Part shown: positions 18,619 to 27,687 of the stretch, one piece after another
Layout of the letters: every line of letters starts with the position of its first letter
Numbering within the stretch: position 1 is the first letter of the stretch
NCBI GenBank assembly: GCA_947089905.1
Contig: CAMUMG010000011.1
Coordinates: 32,807 to 96,806 of the forward strand
Source: an uncultured Lachnospiraceae bacterium
GTDB taxonomy: Bacteria; Bacillota; Clostridia; Lachnospirales; Lachnospiraceae
Length of the DNA stretch: 64,000 nt
Reading direction: 5' to 3'
Position numbers and translations under genes: made by a program
Notes under the pieces: model-generated
Seen by the model: the letters and a program-made list of their open reading frames with translations, nothing else
Database searches by the model: none
Told to the model about the DNA's origin: nothing

Positions 18619-18909
18619 ATGAAACATAATTGTCAAAACTGCAAATGGTACAATTTGAGAGAAGAAATGCCAGACGAACGAGGAAAACATGAATGTTATG
18701 GATATAATTTGATATGTTCTCCGCTTTGTATCGGATACAAAATAGATAAAGAGAATAATTGCGAGAAGTTTGAAATCAAAGGGAATGAAACCGTTGAAGA
18801 AATAGAAAGCCAATGGAGAATGAGAAGCTTTCCATTCGAGAAGGACAAGTCAATGGATTTACTTGTAAATGCAATGTTAAAAAGAGATAGGAAGAACGGA
18901 GGTGCATAA
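18619..18909 (+). CDS. Small Cys-rich protein
   Basis: 96 residues: HNCQNCKWYNLREE with further Cys in HECYG and CSPLCIGY and NNCEKFE, resembling its neighbour at 18352 in layout. It ends in a helical tail. Unknown function. Confidence 0.6.
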   Translation: MKHNCQNCKWYNLREEMPDERGKHECYGYNLICSPLCIGYKIDKENNCEKFEIKGNETVEEIESQWRMRSFPFEKDKSMDLLVNAMLKRDRKNGGA

Positions 18910-18910
18910 A

Positions 18911-19057
18911 ATGTCGCAAAGAGAATTGAAACTGAAAATAATCGAACACACAGACAAAATTGCAGAAGTTTTGTGTAAAAAGCAGGATTGCGAAATCAGA
19001 ACTTCTCCAAACGGAATCAAAGTTATTGCGAATAAGAAAGAGGTTGTTGTGGAATGA
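18911..19057 (+). CDS. Hypothetical small protein
   Basis: 48 residues, MSQRELKLKIIEHTD, behind CGGAGG, with ATGA overlap into the HAD gene. No motif. Confidence 0.55.
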   Translation: MSQRELKLKIIEHTDKIAEVLCKKQDCEIRTSPNGIKVIANKKEVVVE

Positions 19058-19512
19058 AAGTAATTTTTCTTGACGTAGACGGAGTATTAAATTCTAAAGA
19101 TTGGCTTGAAAACAACAGGGTTAGAACAGAAACCAGCGTCAATCCAGAGAAAGTAAAACTTCTTGCAGAAATCGTTCAAAAGACTAATGCGGAGGTTGTT
19201 TTATCTTCTACATGGAGATACATATCAGAACACCCTATGTTTATGTATCTGAGTGATATGTTAGGACAGAACGGTATTAAAATCCATTCCCTTACTCCTA
19301 AATTAGATGGAGATAGACCGAAAGAAATCAAAGCATGGATAGAGAAACAGACAGAAGAAATACAATTTGTAAGTATTGAAGATGATTTTTCTTTTGCTGA
19401 TTATAAAAAATACGGAATTGAAAGCCGCCTTATAAAAACAGATTTTTGGGGAACTAATGGAGGACTTCAAAAGAAACATGTTAATAAAGCGATACAATTA
19501 TTGAATGAATAG
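19054..19512 (+). CDS. HAD-like phosphatase domain protein
   Basis: 152 residues. FLDVDGVLNS is HAD motif I (DxDGV), LSSTWRY resembles motif II, and SIEDDFSF the acidic motif. This compact HAD type occurs in phages and in RNA or nucleotide 5'-end processing proteins. Substrate not inferable; probably nucleotide or nucleic-acid phosphate. Confidence 0.75.
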   Translation: MKVIFLDVDGVLNSKDWLENNRVRTETSVNPEKVKLLAEIVQKTNAEVVLSSTWRYISEHPMFMYLSDMLGQNGIKIHSLTPKLDGDRPKEIKAWIEKQTEEIQFVSIEDDFSFADYKKYGIESRLIKTDFWGTNGGLQKKHVNKAIQLLNE

Positions 19513-19616
19513 TAAATATTACCGGCTGATAATTGGTTTCAGTCGCTAACCATAAATAGTTTAATGGCAGATTTGCAAGGCATCTCTGCTGAATGTTGCG
19601 GAGGTGCTTTTCTTTT

Positions 19617-20360
19617 ATGTCTAAAATTCAATTATATCAAGGTGATTGCCTTGAACTCATGAAACAAATTCCAGATAAAAGTATAGATATGGTTCTTTGT
19701 GACTATGATGAAAAAATTAAAATATTGTATTGCGAAGAAAAATACACGATGAGACGAATTGCAGAAGAGATTGGCAAAGACCATCATTTTGTAAAGAGAA
19801 GGCTCAAAAAAATGAATATAGAAACAACGAGAGAGGGCAGAAGTAGAAAACCAATCACTAATGAAACAAGGGAAAAAATATCAGAAGCAAAAAAAAGATG
19901 TATTGGATTTTGGAAAGGTAAAAAAATGCCTAAAAAATCTCTATACAAAAATATGAAAACACATTGTAAGAGAGATATAGAATTAGATTTTTTTGAGAAA
20001 TTTGAAGATATAGAAAGATTGAAAATTTTAAATAATATCCTTACAAGAGATAGGGTGTCAATACATTTTGATGATAAAAAATATAAAGACTTTATTGAGA
20101 AATTTTATTACGATAAAAGATTTATAGAACAATGTAAAATATATGAAGAAACAAAAAACAAATACGATAAACCATCACTTGACCATATAAAACCACTATC
20201 AAGAGGAGGCAGTTGGGAACTTGATAATCTACAAATAGTATCTTGGTTTGAAAACAGGGCTAAATGCGATTTACTAGAGGAAGAGTTTTCAGAAATGGTT
20301 AAAAAGTATTTACTAAAAGAACGCATAGAAAAGGCGGGTGTTGAAAGTGCCAAGCCTTGA
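19617..20360 (+). CDS. HNH endonuclease fused to DNA methylase N-terminus
   Basis: 247 residues from ATG 19617. Residues 1-28 (KIQLYQGDCLELMKQIPDKS, then IDMVLCD) are the start of a DNA adenine methylase up to the D of the catalytic DPPY motif. Sequence then switches to a homing-type nuclease: an HTH (TMRRIAEEIGKDHHFVKRRL), then HNH with SLDHIKPLSRGGSWELDNLQ. The rest of the methylase is absent. This looks like insertion of an HNH element into the conserved motif followed by loss of the 3' exon. Confidence 0.75.
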   Translation: MSKIQLYQGDCLELMKQIPDKSIDMVLCDYDEKIKILYCEEKYTMRRIAEEIGKDHHFVKRRLKKMNIETTREGRSRKPITNETREKISEAKKRCIGFWKGKKMPKKSLYKNMKTHCKRDIELDFFEKFEDIERLKILNNILTRDRVSIHFDDKKYKDFIEKFYYDKRFIEQCKIYEETKNKYDKPSLDHIKPLSRGGSWELDNLQIVSWFENRAKCDLLEEEFSEMVKKYLLKERIEKAGVESAKP

Positions 20361-22083
20361 ATTACAAAAAGCCATATCTGGCTATGAATTCTATATAGAA
20401 AAACATGGGATTAGTGAAGAATTGATAAATGCAATGGTTGAAGCGAGTTCTGTAGCCTTAATTTCTGAAAAAGATATTGAGTACGGATTGAAAATATCCG
20501 CAAGGGCAAAAGAACTGATTAAAAGACTTGTACTGAAGCTGACAGGTGGCACAATAGAAGATTTAGAAGTATTTTGCGGAGAAAACCAGGCAGAGTATCA
20601 AATCCTGAATCAATACTATAATGCGTTGGAATGCGAAGCACCGTATCTTGTAGACAGCTTTTTCTACTACATAGAACTTGACGAAAAAGACCCATACAAG
20701 CGGTTTTATTTCCCTAGACGCAAAGTGTTAAAACCTGTTGTGTCAGCATATCAAGAAGTCTATGACGGAAAACTGGACTTCTTATCAGTATCACAGCCTA
20801 AAAGAACAGGAAAAACCACAGGTGGACTTAGACTTGCTCAAATGATGGGCGGTCGTGATCCAGACGGAAGTGTGTTTGCTGTCGGGAAAGGAGAGGGACT
20901 TGTTAAGCGGTTTTATGGTGGATTACTGCAAGCGTTTGAAACAAAACAAATCTATGAGCGTTTTATAAGAGTTTTTCCAGAAGCAATAAAAATTGGAGAA
21001 AAGGATTATAAGAGTGCGGAAAACCTCTCTATAGACTTAAAAAGCAAAAATACATTTCCTACTTACACTTGCAGACCGATTGACGGTGCGATTGTCGGCT
21101 GTACCGAAGCAAATTTACTTGTTTATATAGATGACTGTGTAAAAAACCATGAAGAAGCAAGAAACCGTGACAGGCTTGAATTTCTTTGCGAAAAAGTTAC
21201 TGATGATGTGCTGGGCAGGAGATTAGAAGGTACGCCGATCATAATACAAGGAACAAAATACAGCCTTTACGACCCGATTACCGCCTTGCAGAATAAAGCC
21301 AATGAATTAGGGTGGAAATGGAAAGAGGTAGCCATTCCTGCACTTGACCCAATTACGGATGAAAGCAACTGGGAGATTGTCAGAAAAGATAAAAAGGGAA
21401 CAAGGAAGATATTCACAACAGATTATTACCGTAAAGAACGGATGCTTGTATCTGAAGAAACATGGGCGGCTGAATTTCAACAAGAGCCGTTTGAAGCAAA
21501 GGGTAGAATGTTTCCAAAAGGAGAACTTAACCGATTTATCGAACTTCCTGTTGATAAAGAACCGGATGCGATTATGGCGGCTTGCGATACAGCAGATAAC
21601 GGAACGGACTACTGTTCTATGCCTGTTGCATATATCTACGGGCATGATGTGTTTATTGTTGATGTCGTATTTGATAATTATGGAACAAAGCATACAAAGC
21701 CGGAATGTGCAAACATGCTTGTAAAACATAATGTAAAGACGGTTGTTTTTGAAAGTAACAGTGCAGGAGGATATTTTGGGCGTGATGTAATGAATCTTGT
21801 TAAAGAACAGGGCGGAAGATGCAGCGACAGGTATAAATTCAACTGTGCAAACAAAATTACCAGAATGGAAAATGCAAGAGATAATATCATGCGTGATTAC
21901 TGGTTTTTAGACGAAAGCAAGTATGAAAGAAACAGTCAGTATTATTTATTCATGAAAAACCTAACAGAAATGACAAGAAGCGGGAAAGTGCCTCATGATG
22001 ATGCACCAGATTCTTTATCACTTCTTGAAAATGAAATGAGAAAAGCACCGAAGCCAACAATCATAATGCCAAGCCCGATCTGA
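20347..22083 (+). CDS. terL: Phage terminase large subunit
   Basis: About 578 residues. The ATPase half has the Walker-A-like SQPKRTGKTTGG and Walker B LLVYIDDC; the nuclease half has MAACDTADNGTDY and the late acidic box HDDAPDSLSLLEN. GTG 20347 is preceded by AAGGCGGG; in-frame GTG 20338 and TTG 20341 are alternatives. It drives ATP-dependent genome packaging through the portal and cuts concatemers. No clear small terminase is seen nearby. Confidence 0.9.
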   Translation: MPSLELQKAISGYEFYIEKHGISEELINAMVEASSVALISEKDIEYGLKISARAKELIKRLVLKLTGGTIEDLEVFCGENQAEYQILNQYYNALECEAPYLVDSFFYYIELDEKDPYKRFYFPRRKVLKPVVSAYQEVYDGKLDFLSVSQPKRTGKTTGGLRLAQMMGGRDPDGSVFAVGKGEGLVKRFYGGLLQAFETKQIYERFIRVFPEAIKIGEKDYKSAENLSIDLKSKNTFPTYTCRPIDGAIVGCTEANLLVYIDDCVKNHEEARNRDRLEFLCEKVTDDVLGRRLEGTPIIIQGTKYSLYDPITALQNKANELGWKWKEVAIPALDPITDESNWEIVRKDKKGTRKIFTTDYYRKERMLVSEETWAAEFQQEPFEAKGRMFPKGELNRFIELPVDKEPDAIMAACDTADNGTDYCSMPVAYIYGHDVFIVDVVFDNYGTKHTKPECANMLVKHNVKTVVFESNSAGGYFGRDVMNLVKEQGGRCSDRYKFNCANKITRMENARDNIMRDYWFLDESKYERNSQYYLFMKNLTEMTRSGKVPHDDAPDSLSLLENEMRKAPKPTIIMPSPI

Positions 22084-22100
22084 AAAGGAGGATTACATAC

Positions 22101-22211
22101 ATGGAACTTACAAAACCAAGCAAAGAAGTAATGATACAATACAGCGATATGCAGGAAGAAATAAAGCGGATGAGGGAAGATATTCAGAAAACAGAAGATG
22201 CTATTGCTTGA
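22101..22211 (+). pseudogene. Truncated phage regulatory/structural protein N-terminus
   Basis: 36 residues (MELTKPSKEVMIQYSDMQEE...) behind AAAAGGAGG. Its start resembles longer coiled-coil phage proteins of the DUF1492/RinA neighbourhood, but it stops early, just before the inserted DUF559-type nuclease gene. Probably the stump of a disrupted gene. Confidence 0.45.
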
Positions 22212-22287
22212 ATAAATCAAGTTTCACACTATTCACATTAAAACAGAGTTAAAATATAAGTATAACAAGAAAATGGAGGTATTTATT

Positions 22288-22944
22288 GTGAATAAATGTG
22301 TAATGTGTGGAGCAGATATTGATGAAAAAAGTGGAAAATACTATTGCGAAACTTGCGAAGAAAAAATGAGATATGTTAAGAAATTATCTATGGTTGATAA
22401 AGCAGAGAAACTAATTTTAAAGAAATCAAGAGATAAAAAAGAAATACCAGACGAAGAAGTTTTAAAATATTCTAAAGTTGTTAGGGAAAGAATTTCAAAT
22501 GGGATAGACAAATTTTCAAGTGTTCCAGAAGTTATTGCGGCTATTCAAATGCAAAGGATTAATTTAGAGTATGAAACGCAAAAGATGATTGCAGGAACAA
22601 AGGTGGATTTTTATATTCCAGAAATAAAAATCATATTTGAGGTTGACGGTTCAATCTATCATTCTGACAAAGACAAAACCTTTTTAAGAGATAGACAGAT
22701 AATGAAGGAAGTCGGGGAAAAGTGGGAGATAGTGCATATAAACTCCGATAAGATACCAAAATACACATGGAATTTGAGGGACACATTGCCTTTTGTGGTT
22801 TTGCAAAGAAACGATAAATGGAGATTTAGGGATTCAGAATTTGATTCAGATTTTTTGATGGATTTTGATAGTTTAGAAAAATATTTGAGGAGGCAGAAAA
22901 GGAATGAAAACACAGGACTACTTAAAGCAAATAGAGCGACTTGA
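22288..22944 (+). CDS. DUF559/Vsr-like endonuclease with zinc ribbon
   Basis: 218 residues from GTG 22288; the GGAGG at 22275 would lie inside an ATG 22273 start, so GTG is preferred. An N-terminal zinc ribbon (CVMCGADID, CETCEE) is followed by a Vsr/DUF559 nuclease core (AGTKVDFYIPEIKIIFEVDG and then YHSDKDK). Similar freestanding enzymes act as phage homing endonucleases. It separates a truncated gene from the RinA-like gene. Confidence 0.7.
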   Translation: MNKCVMCGADIDEKSGKYYCETCEEKMRYVKKLSMVDKAEKLILKKSRDKKEIPDEEVLKYSKVVRERISNGIDKFSSVPEVIAAIQMQRINLEYETQKMIAGTKVDFYIPEIKIIFEVDGSIYHSDKDKTFLRDRQIMKEVGEKWEIVHINSDKIPKYTWNLRDTLPFVVLQRNDKWRFRDSEFDSDFLMDFDSLEKYLRRQKRNENTGLLKANRAT

Positions 22945-23335
22945 CCGCATGATACAGAATAAACTATCGGAAATCAATCAGCTAAAGCATATCGCAACCT
23001 CTATCGCGATTGCGCCAAAAGAAGTGAATGTGCAAGTTTCTTCTGACAAAGACAGAATGGGAACTGCTGTTGCGAAACTTCTTGATTTAGAAAAAGAAAC
23101 GGACAAACTTGTTGATGATTATATTGACAAGAGAAAGCGAATAATTGAGCAGATAGACAGCATAGAGGACACGAATATGTATCATATGCTTTCAGAGAAG
23201 TACATAATGCGGAAAGATTTAAGTGTGATTGCGGTTGAAATGGGATACTCATTTAAGCAAGTATGCCGCATACACGGCAATGCTCTTGTGGAGTTTGAAC
23301 GACTTTACGGTAAGGAATATTTGAGATCAGCATAA
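22904..23335 (+). CDS. DUF1492/RinA-like late transcription regulator
   Basis: 143 residues: an N-terminal coiled coil (MKTQDYLKQIERLDRMI) and a C-terminal sigma-70 region-4-like HTH (YIMRKDLSVIAVEMGYSFKQ). Proteins of this type next to terminase genes act as late-gene activators (ArpU/RinA group). GGAGG precedes the start; it overlaps the nuclease gene by 41 bases. Confidence 0.75.
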   Translation: MKTQDYLKQIERLDRMIQNKLSEINQLKHIATSIAIAPKEVNVQVSSDKDRMGTAVAKLLDLEKETDKLVDDYIDKRKRIIEQIDSIEDTNMYHMLSEKYIMRKDLSVIAVEMGYSFKQVCRIHGNALVEFERLYGKEYLRSA

Positions 23336-23461
23336 AGTTGTCCGCCAATGTCCTATAATGTCCTACGATGTACGCTAGATGTTTAATGTTTGGTGTTGTA
23401 TACTCATAATTGAGATGAAATCTCAACAAAGTTTTCATTGACAAAATCCTCTGAATGAAAA

Positions 23462-23488
23462 GCACTGTCAGAAATGGCGGTGCTTTTT
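23462..23488 (+). terminator. Rho-independent terminator
   Basis: GCACTGTC pairs with GGCGGTGC (two G-U pairs) around AGAAAT, then TTTTT. Just upstream is the perfect dyad TTGAGAT-gaa-ATCTCAA (23410-23426). The surrounding 170 bases hold no gene. Confidence 0.65.
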
Positions 23489-23509
23489 GCATGGAAAGAG
23501 AGGGTAATT

Positions 23510-23719
23510 ATGTGTGAATATTGTGAGAATGGAAAGAGCATTGAATTGTCAAACGATTCTGCCAAAAGTTATTGGTTCATAGTTCGCAAAAACGGAAAAG
23601 TAAGGCTTTATTGTAAAATGGGAGAAAGCGAATCTGGAAACGCATACGGAATAGAAATATCAAATTGTCCTATGTGTGGAAGGAAGTTAGAAAATGATAA
23701 CGTAACTACCGAGCAATAA
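23510..23719 (+). CDS. Small zinc-finger protein
   Basis: 69 residues, MCEYCENGKSIEL at the start and NCPMCGRKL at the end, one likely four-Cys zinc site joined by a beta-rich middle. ATG 23510 follows AGAGGG. A partial copy lies at 16163. Confidence 0.65.
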   Translation: MCEYCENGKSIELSNDSAKSYWFIVRKNGKVRLYCKMGESESGNAYGIEISNCPMCGRKLENDNVTTEQ

Positions 23720-23733
23720 TCGGTAGTTACGTT
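23699..23733 (+). repeat. Perfect 14-bp hairpin across gene end
   Basis: AACGTAACTACCGA pairs with TCGGTAGTTACGTT around a 7-base loop holding the stop codon of the preceding gene. The 3' flank is AATTTTGG, a weak T tract. It may be an RNA stabiliser or weak terminator. Confidence 0.6.
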
Positions 23734-23749
23734 AATTTTGGAGGTAATT

Positions 23750-23914
23750 ATGAAATTTTGCATACATGACTGGAAACGGATAGAAAAAGCGAAACACGCC
23801 TATTACGATTATGGCGGCATGGAAGTATTGACCGCTATGTGCGTGTGTAAGAAATGCGGAAAGAAAAAAGTCCGTAAGTTTGCAGGAAAATATGTAGGAC
23901 AATTATTCGGTTAG
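23750..23914 (+). CDS. Small zinc-binding protein
   Basis: 54 residues, with FCIHDWKRIE and CVCKKCGKKKVRKF. The Cys/His pattern (CxH...CxCxxC) suggests a metal site. GGAGG upstream of ATG 23750. Confidence 0.6.
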   Translation: MKFCIHDWKRIEKAKHAYYDYGGMEVLTAMCVCKKCGKKKVRKFAGKYVGQLFG

Positions 23915-23924
23915 GCGGTGCGAT

Positions 23925-24125
23925 ATGAAGAAATATAAACCAGTAAAAATATTCTGCTCGCAGTGCAGGCCCTATGTAGGCACATGGGATGGGCGGTCAA
24001 CATCAAACTATATCGTAAGATGCAGTAAGTGCAGAAAGCGTGTCGTTTACTATGTTGACAGTGGAGAAATTGAGGTTAAGGACATTCCAAAGCGTAATTG
24101 TAGCAGTGGAATGACTTTTATTTAG
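23925..24125 (+). CDS. Small zinc-ribbon protein
   Basis: 66 residues with two CxxC pairs (FCSQCRPYVGTWDG and RCSKCRKRVVYY), a typical zinc ribbon directly upstream of the portal gene. Possibly nucleic-acid binding. Confidence 0.6.
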   Translation: MKKYKPVKIFCSQCRPYVGTWDGRSTSNYIVRCSKCRKRVVYYVDSGEIEVKDIPKRNCSSGMTFI

Positions 24126-24138
24126 AGGCGGTGATTTT

Positions 24139-25703
24139 ATGCAGTATGGCAGAAAAATTTTATATTGTGACGCTCCTGAAATCACATATGAGAATGTCAT
24201 AGATGTTCTTCGTAAAGCGATTGCGGGGCACGAGGAAAACGCAAACGAAATTGACCACCTAATCCGTTATGACGCAGGAGAGCAGGAAAAAACACGCATT
24301 AAGACATACCGTAGCGATATTGATAATTGGTGTGTAGATAATTTGGCAAATGAGGCAGTGGAATTTTGGCTAGGCTATTTGTGGTCTAACCCTATGACGC
24401 TTGTGCAAACAGATGAACTTGAAGAGGCGAGGGAAGATGTGATTGCCGGAATATCTGCATTAAACAGATGTTACCGTGCGGAAAAAATTAAAAAGAAAAA
24501 TCAGAAGTTAGGGCGGTTTGTTGAAATTGGAGCGTTAGGATATACCCATGTTTCAACAAACGAAGAATGGAAAGAGGGAGACAGTTGGTTTAAGTTAGAG
24601 GCATTAGACCCTCGGACAACATTTGTTATTCGTTCAAGTTATTACATAGACCAGCGTGTTATGCTTGGAGTAACATTCCGAAAAGACAATAAAGGAAACC
24701 GCTTCTTTACTTGTTACAGCAAGGATAGAAGATTTGAGATTAAAAACTTAATAGAAATAGAAAATGGGGAAATTGTTTCAAAAGAAAAATCTATATGGGG
24801 GCATGATTTGCGGAGTGGGGAAGAAAATCCATTACATATTATTCCTATCGTGGAATGGATAAGAAGTTATGACCGTATGGGATTGTTTGAGCGCCAAAAG
24901 CAGGAAATGGACAACTTAAATCTTCTTATTTCCGACTTTACAAATGATGTAGACCAAAACACACAGGCAATGTGGCACTCAAACGATGTAGAGTTTCCGG
25001 CAAAGAAAATTCAGTTAGATGATGGAACGGAAAAAGAAATTACCATAAAGCCAAAGTCTGGGGAGTGGTTGCAGACTTTTACGCCACAAGATGGAAAAAC
25101 ACCAATTGTTGAAGCGTTAGCTATCAATTACGACTATCCGGGTATGCTCCAAAACATCATTACAAGGCGGGCATTGATTTTACAGAAAATGAATGTGCCA
25201 CAGCGAAATGACAATAGCGGCGGAAGTACAGGTGTTGCAATGTCTGATGCTACCGGATGGAGCGCCGCAGAAATGGCGGCAAGCAAACAGCAAAATATCA
25301 TGGAAGATTGCAAAATGGAGGAAGTAAAGGTTGTTTTGGCGGCGATCAAAAATTCAAGTTTTATAAAGCCAGACAATCCACTTTTGAAACTTACTATATC
25401 AGACATTCAAGCAAATACAAACAGACAGAAAACTTATGAGTTGACAGTAAAAACAAATGCTATATGTGCGTTACTTGGGCATGGATTCGACCTTGAGATG
25501 TTCTGACGATTGCACCGCTTTTCTCTGACCCGAACCAAGTATCTGTAAGAAGTGGGGATGGGGTAAGAAGATACCAAGAAGCAAATATATTCAAGACCAC
25601 AACGCAAATGGTAGAAGCAGAAGAAAAACGACCGTTTCCAGATTATTCAGACCAAGAAACCAACTCTCCGAATATCGGAGGAATGGAAACGGATAGGAGT
25701 TGA
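24139..25703 (+). pseudogene. Portal protein (SPP1 gp6-like), frameshifted near C-terminus
   Basis: 455 residues read to a TGA at 25506 and match SPP1-type portals (long N-terminus, YTHVSTNEEWKEGDSWFKLE, and a tunnel-loop region with TGVAMSDATGWSAAEMAASK). After the stop a different frame reads TIAPLFSDPNQVS and stays open to 25703, 4 bases before the next start. One missing base near 25497 restores a protein of about 521 residues. The portal forms the ring through which DNA is packaged; the tail lost here is a non-core extension, so function might survive. Confidence 0.85.
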
Positions 25704-25707
25704 TTAA

Positions 25708-26340
25708 ATGCGGATATTTGACGAGCTTAACGACCTATCACAAGATGAAATCCTTGACATAAACGCTTATTTTGATGAAATGGAACTGTCTGATGAGGAA
25801 AAAGAAAAGCGAAAAGAATTTTCTAAAAGTATGACTAACATCATGCTTTTTATTTTTGCCTTATTTGCCGTTATGCGGCAATACGACTACATCAATAAGC
25901 GATACATTATCAGTCAGTTGCAGTCAAGGTATTCAGAACTTGCGAAAAAACATAATATTGGGATTGACGACCGCATAAAAACATATATAAATGACTTTGC
26001 AGAGGAAATTACAAACACCACAGAAAGACACATTGACGAAGAATACTTTTTGTCGCAGGATAGGGCAACCATAATTTCTGTAAACGAAGCACAAACAGTT
26101 TTAGGATATTCTGAATTGTTAGGAGCAATAAAAAACGGATATACAAAAAAGAAGTGGCTAACCGAAAGAGATAACAAGGTTCGGAAAACTCATATAGAAC
26201 TTGACGGATTAACAATAGACATAAACACACCATTCCTCGTAGGCGATAGTTTGATGATGTATGCACATGACGGGGTTACATTCGGTGCAGATGTGAAAGA
26301 ACTGGCAAATTGTAGGTGCGTAACAAAATTTCTAAAATAA
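25708..26340 (+). CDS. Phage head morphogenesis protein, SPP1 gp7-like
   Basis: 210 residues. The C-terminal domain has WLTERDNKVRKTHIELDG and CRCVTKF, the gp7/Mu F-type signature. Members are minor head proteins that bind the portal and help DNA ejection. It is shorter than most relatives and follows the portal directly. GGAGTTGATTAA ahead of ATG. Confidence 0.8.
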   Translation: MRIFDELNDLSQDEILDINAYFDEMELSDEEKEKRKEFSKSMTNIMLFIFALFAVMRQYDYINKRYIISQLQSRYSELAKKHNIGIDDRIKTYINDFAEEITNTTERHIDEEYFLSQDRATIISVNEAQTVLGYSELLGAIKNGYTKKKWLTERDNKVRKTHIELDGLTIDINTPFLVGDSLMMYAHDGVTFGADVKELANCRCVTKFLK

Positions 26341-26345
26341 ATCTC

Positions 26346-26389
26346 TTGACTTTTGGAAGACATAAGTATACAATGAATTATGGAAGACA
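26346..26389 (+). promoter_or_regulatory. Promoter and direct-repeat operator of RHH gene
   Basis: TTGACT (26346-26351), 17 bases, TACAAT (26369-26374). TGGAAGACA occurs at 26354-26362 and again at 26381-26389, flanking the -10, a plausible tandem operator for the RHH protein encoded next. Confidence 0.75.
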
Positions 26390-26409
26390 AAAGAAAGGAG
26401 GGTATGAGG

Positions 26410-26583
26410 TTGTCAACACGAACAGGAAGACCTACGGATAATCCCAAAAACAACAAGATTACTGTTAGGCTTGATGATGAAGCGACAGAAATCTTGAAAG
26501 CCTACTGCGAACAAGAGAATGTAGAAAAGGGAGAGGCTACAAGGCGAGGGATTAAGAAATTAAGGTCAGAGATAAAAAAATAA
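26410..26583 (+). CDS. RHH transcription regulator
   Basis: 57 residues from TTG 26410 (MSTRTGRPTDNPKN), chosen because GGAGGG lies at proper spacing; ATG 26380 and 26404 are poorly placed. Beta strand KITVRLDDE, helices ATEILKAYCEQ and KGEATRRGIKKL: the RHH fold. Related in layout to the genes at 52284 and 52832. Probably autoregulates the promoter directly upstream and drives a separate unit inside the head operon. Confidence 0.8.
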   Translation: MSTRTGRPTDNPKNNKITVRLDDEATEILKAYCEQENVEKGEATRRGIKKLRSEIKK

Positions 26584-26671
26584 CGATTGCCCACCGTACA
26601 AAGTTTGCAATCGTTATACTTTACCAATCCACATAAGCGGTTGATAAATATATCATATCACTCTTGTGTGG
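26581..26671 (+). ncRNA. Two-hairpin element behind RHH gene
   Basis: First hairpin TAACGATTGC with GCAATCGTTA (26581-26616); its loop contains CCACCGTACAAAGT. Second hairpin CCACATAAG with CTTGTGTGG (26629-26671). Neither is followed by a clear T run. The same two-hairpin layout follows the RHH genes at 52284 and 52832. Confidence 0.6.
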
Positions 26672-26702
26672 AAATTTCAAGATACAAAGGAGAGAAATTA
26701 CC

Positions 26703-26843
26703 ATGAGAGAAAAATTAGTAGTTATATGCTTGAAAATGGCACTGATGTTTGAAGTTATTGCTGAGTTTATGGCATTTCCCGAAGTCGATGGTAAGGAATA
26801 TAAGGTTTCTTGGTTTGGTTTCAAGGGATATTATAACTGGTAG
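26703..26843 (+). CDS. Small hypothetical protein of RHH cassette
   Basis: 46 residues behind ATACAAAGGAGAG. The first half is hydrophobic (VVICLKMALMFEVIAEFMAF), the rest aromatic and basic. It lies in the unit started by the RHH gene. Function unknown; a membrane-active peptide is possible. Confidence 0.55.
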   Translation: MREKLVVICLKMALMFEVIAEFMAFPEVDGKEYKVSWFGFKGYYNW

Positions 26844-26859
26844 ATTGGAAGTGATATGA

Positions 26860-27678
26860 TTGGCAAGATTTATCGACTTGACAGGTCAAAGATTTGATAG
26901 ATTGAGAGTCTCCAAAAGAGCAGATGACCATATTACTAAGGGTGGCTATAGAAAATCCATGTGGGAATGTGTATGTGATTGTGGAAATGTATCTATTGTT
27001 AGTGCACAATCATTAAAAAGTGGAGCAACGCAAAGTTGCGGTTGTTTTCAGAGGGAGGTGGCAGCAAAAGCTAATTTTTCTCATGGATTGCATGGGACAA
27101 GACTGTATTCTATATGGCAAGGAATGAATGCAAGGTGCTATAGAAAAACAAACATATCATACAAGCATTATGGTGGAAAGGGAATTATTGTATGCGATGA
27201 ATGGAGAGACGATTTCCAAGCGTTCTATGATTGGGCTATGGCGAATGGTTATCGTGATGGTTTAACTCTAGACCGAATAGAAGGAACGAAAGGATATTGT
27301 CCAGATAATTGCAGATGGGTTACATGGAAAAAGCAAGGCAATAATACAGCAAGAAATAGGGTAATTCAATACAGAGGAGAAGCCCATACTATGGCTGAAT
27401 GGTCTGACATATTGCACATGGATTATTGGTTATTGTCTGGAAGAATCAACGAATTAGGCTGGAGTGTTGAGAAAGCATTTGAAACTCCTGCAAGGAAAAT
27501 GAACAAGCAAACAAGAAAAGTTTTGCAGAAAGATAGCAATGGTGTAGTTATCAAAGAGTATAAAAATATAAGAGAAGCTTCATTGCAAAATGGATATAAT
27601 CAAGGGAATATTACTCAATGTTGCAACGGAGAGAGAAAAACTGCATACGGTTATATCTGGGGATTTTTAGAAGAGTAA
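26860..27678 (+). CDS. Homing-type endonuclease with NUMOD1 tail
   Basis: 272 residues, TTG start. N-terminal zinc ribbon (ECVCDCGN ... SCGCFQRE), then the phage endonuclease core with LTLDRIEGTKGYCPDNCRWV and QGNNTARNR, and a C-terminal NUMOD1/IENR1 DNA-binding module (KEYKNIREASLQNGYN, GYIWGF). It resembles freestanding HNH/AP2-type homing nucleases. It sits between gp7 and scaffold genes, so it is an invader of the head operon. Confidence 0.75.
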   Translation: MARFIDLTGQRFDRLRVSKRADDHITKGGYRKSMWECVCDCGNVSIVSAQSLKSGATQSCGCFQREVAAKANFSHGLHGTRLYSIWQGMNARCYRKTNISYKHYGGKGIIVCDEWRDDFQAFYDWAMANGYRDGLTLDRIEGTKGYCPDNCRWVTWKKQGNNTARNRVIQYRGEAHTMAEWSDILHMDYWLLSGRINELGWSVEKAFETPARKMNKQTRKVLQKDSNGVVIKEYKNIREASLQNGYNQGNITQCCNGERKTAYGYIWGFLEE

Positions 27679-27687
27679 AAATAAAAG

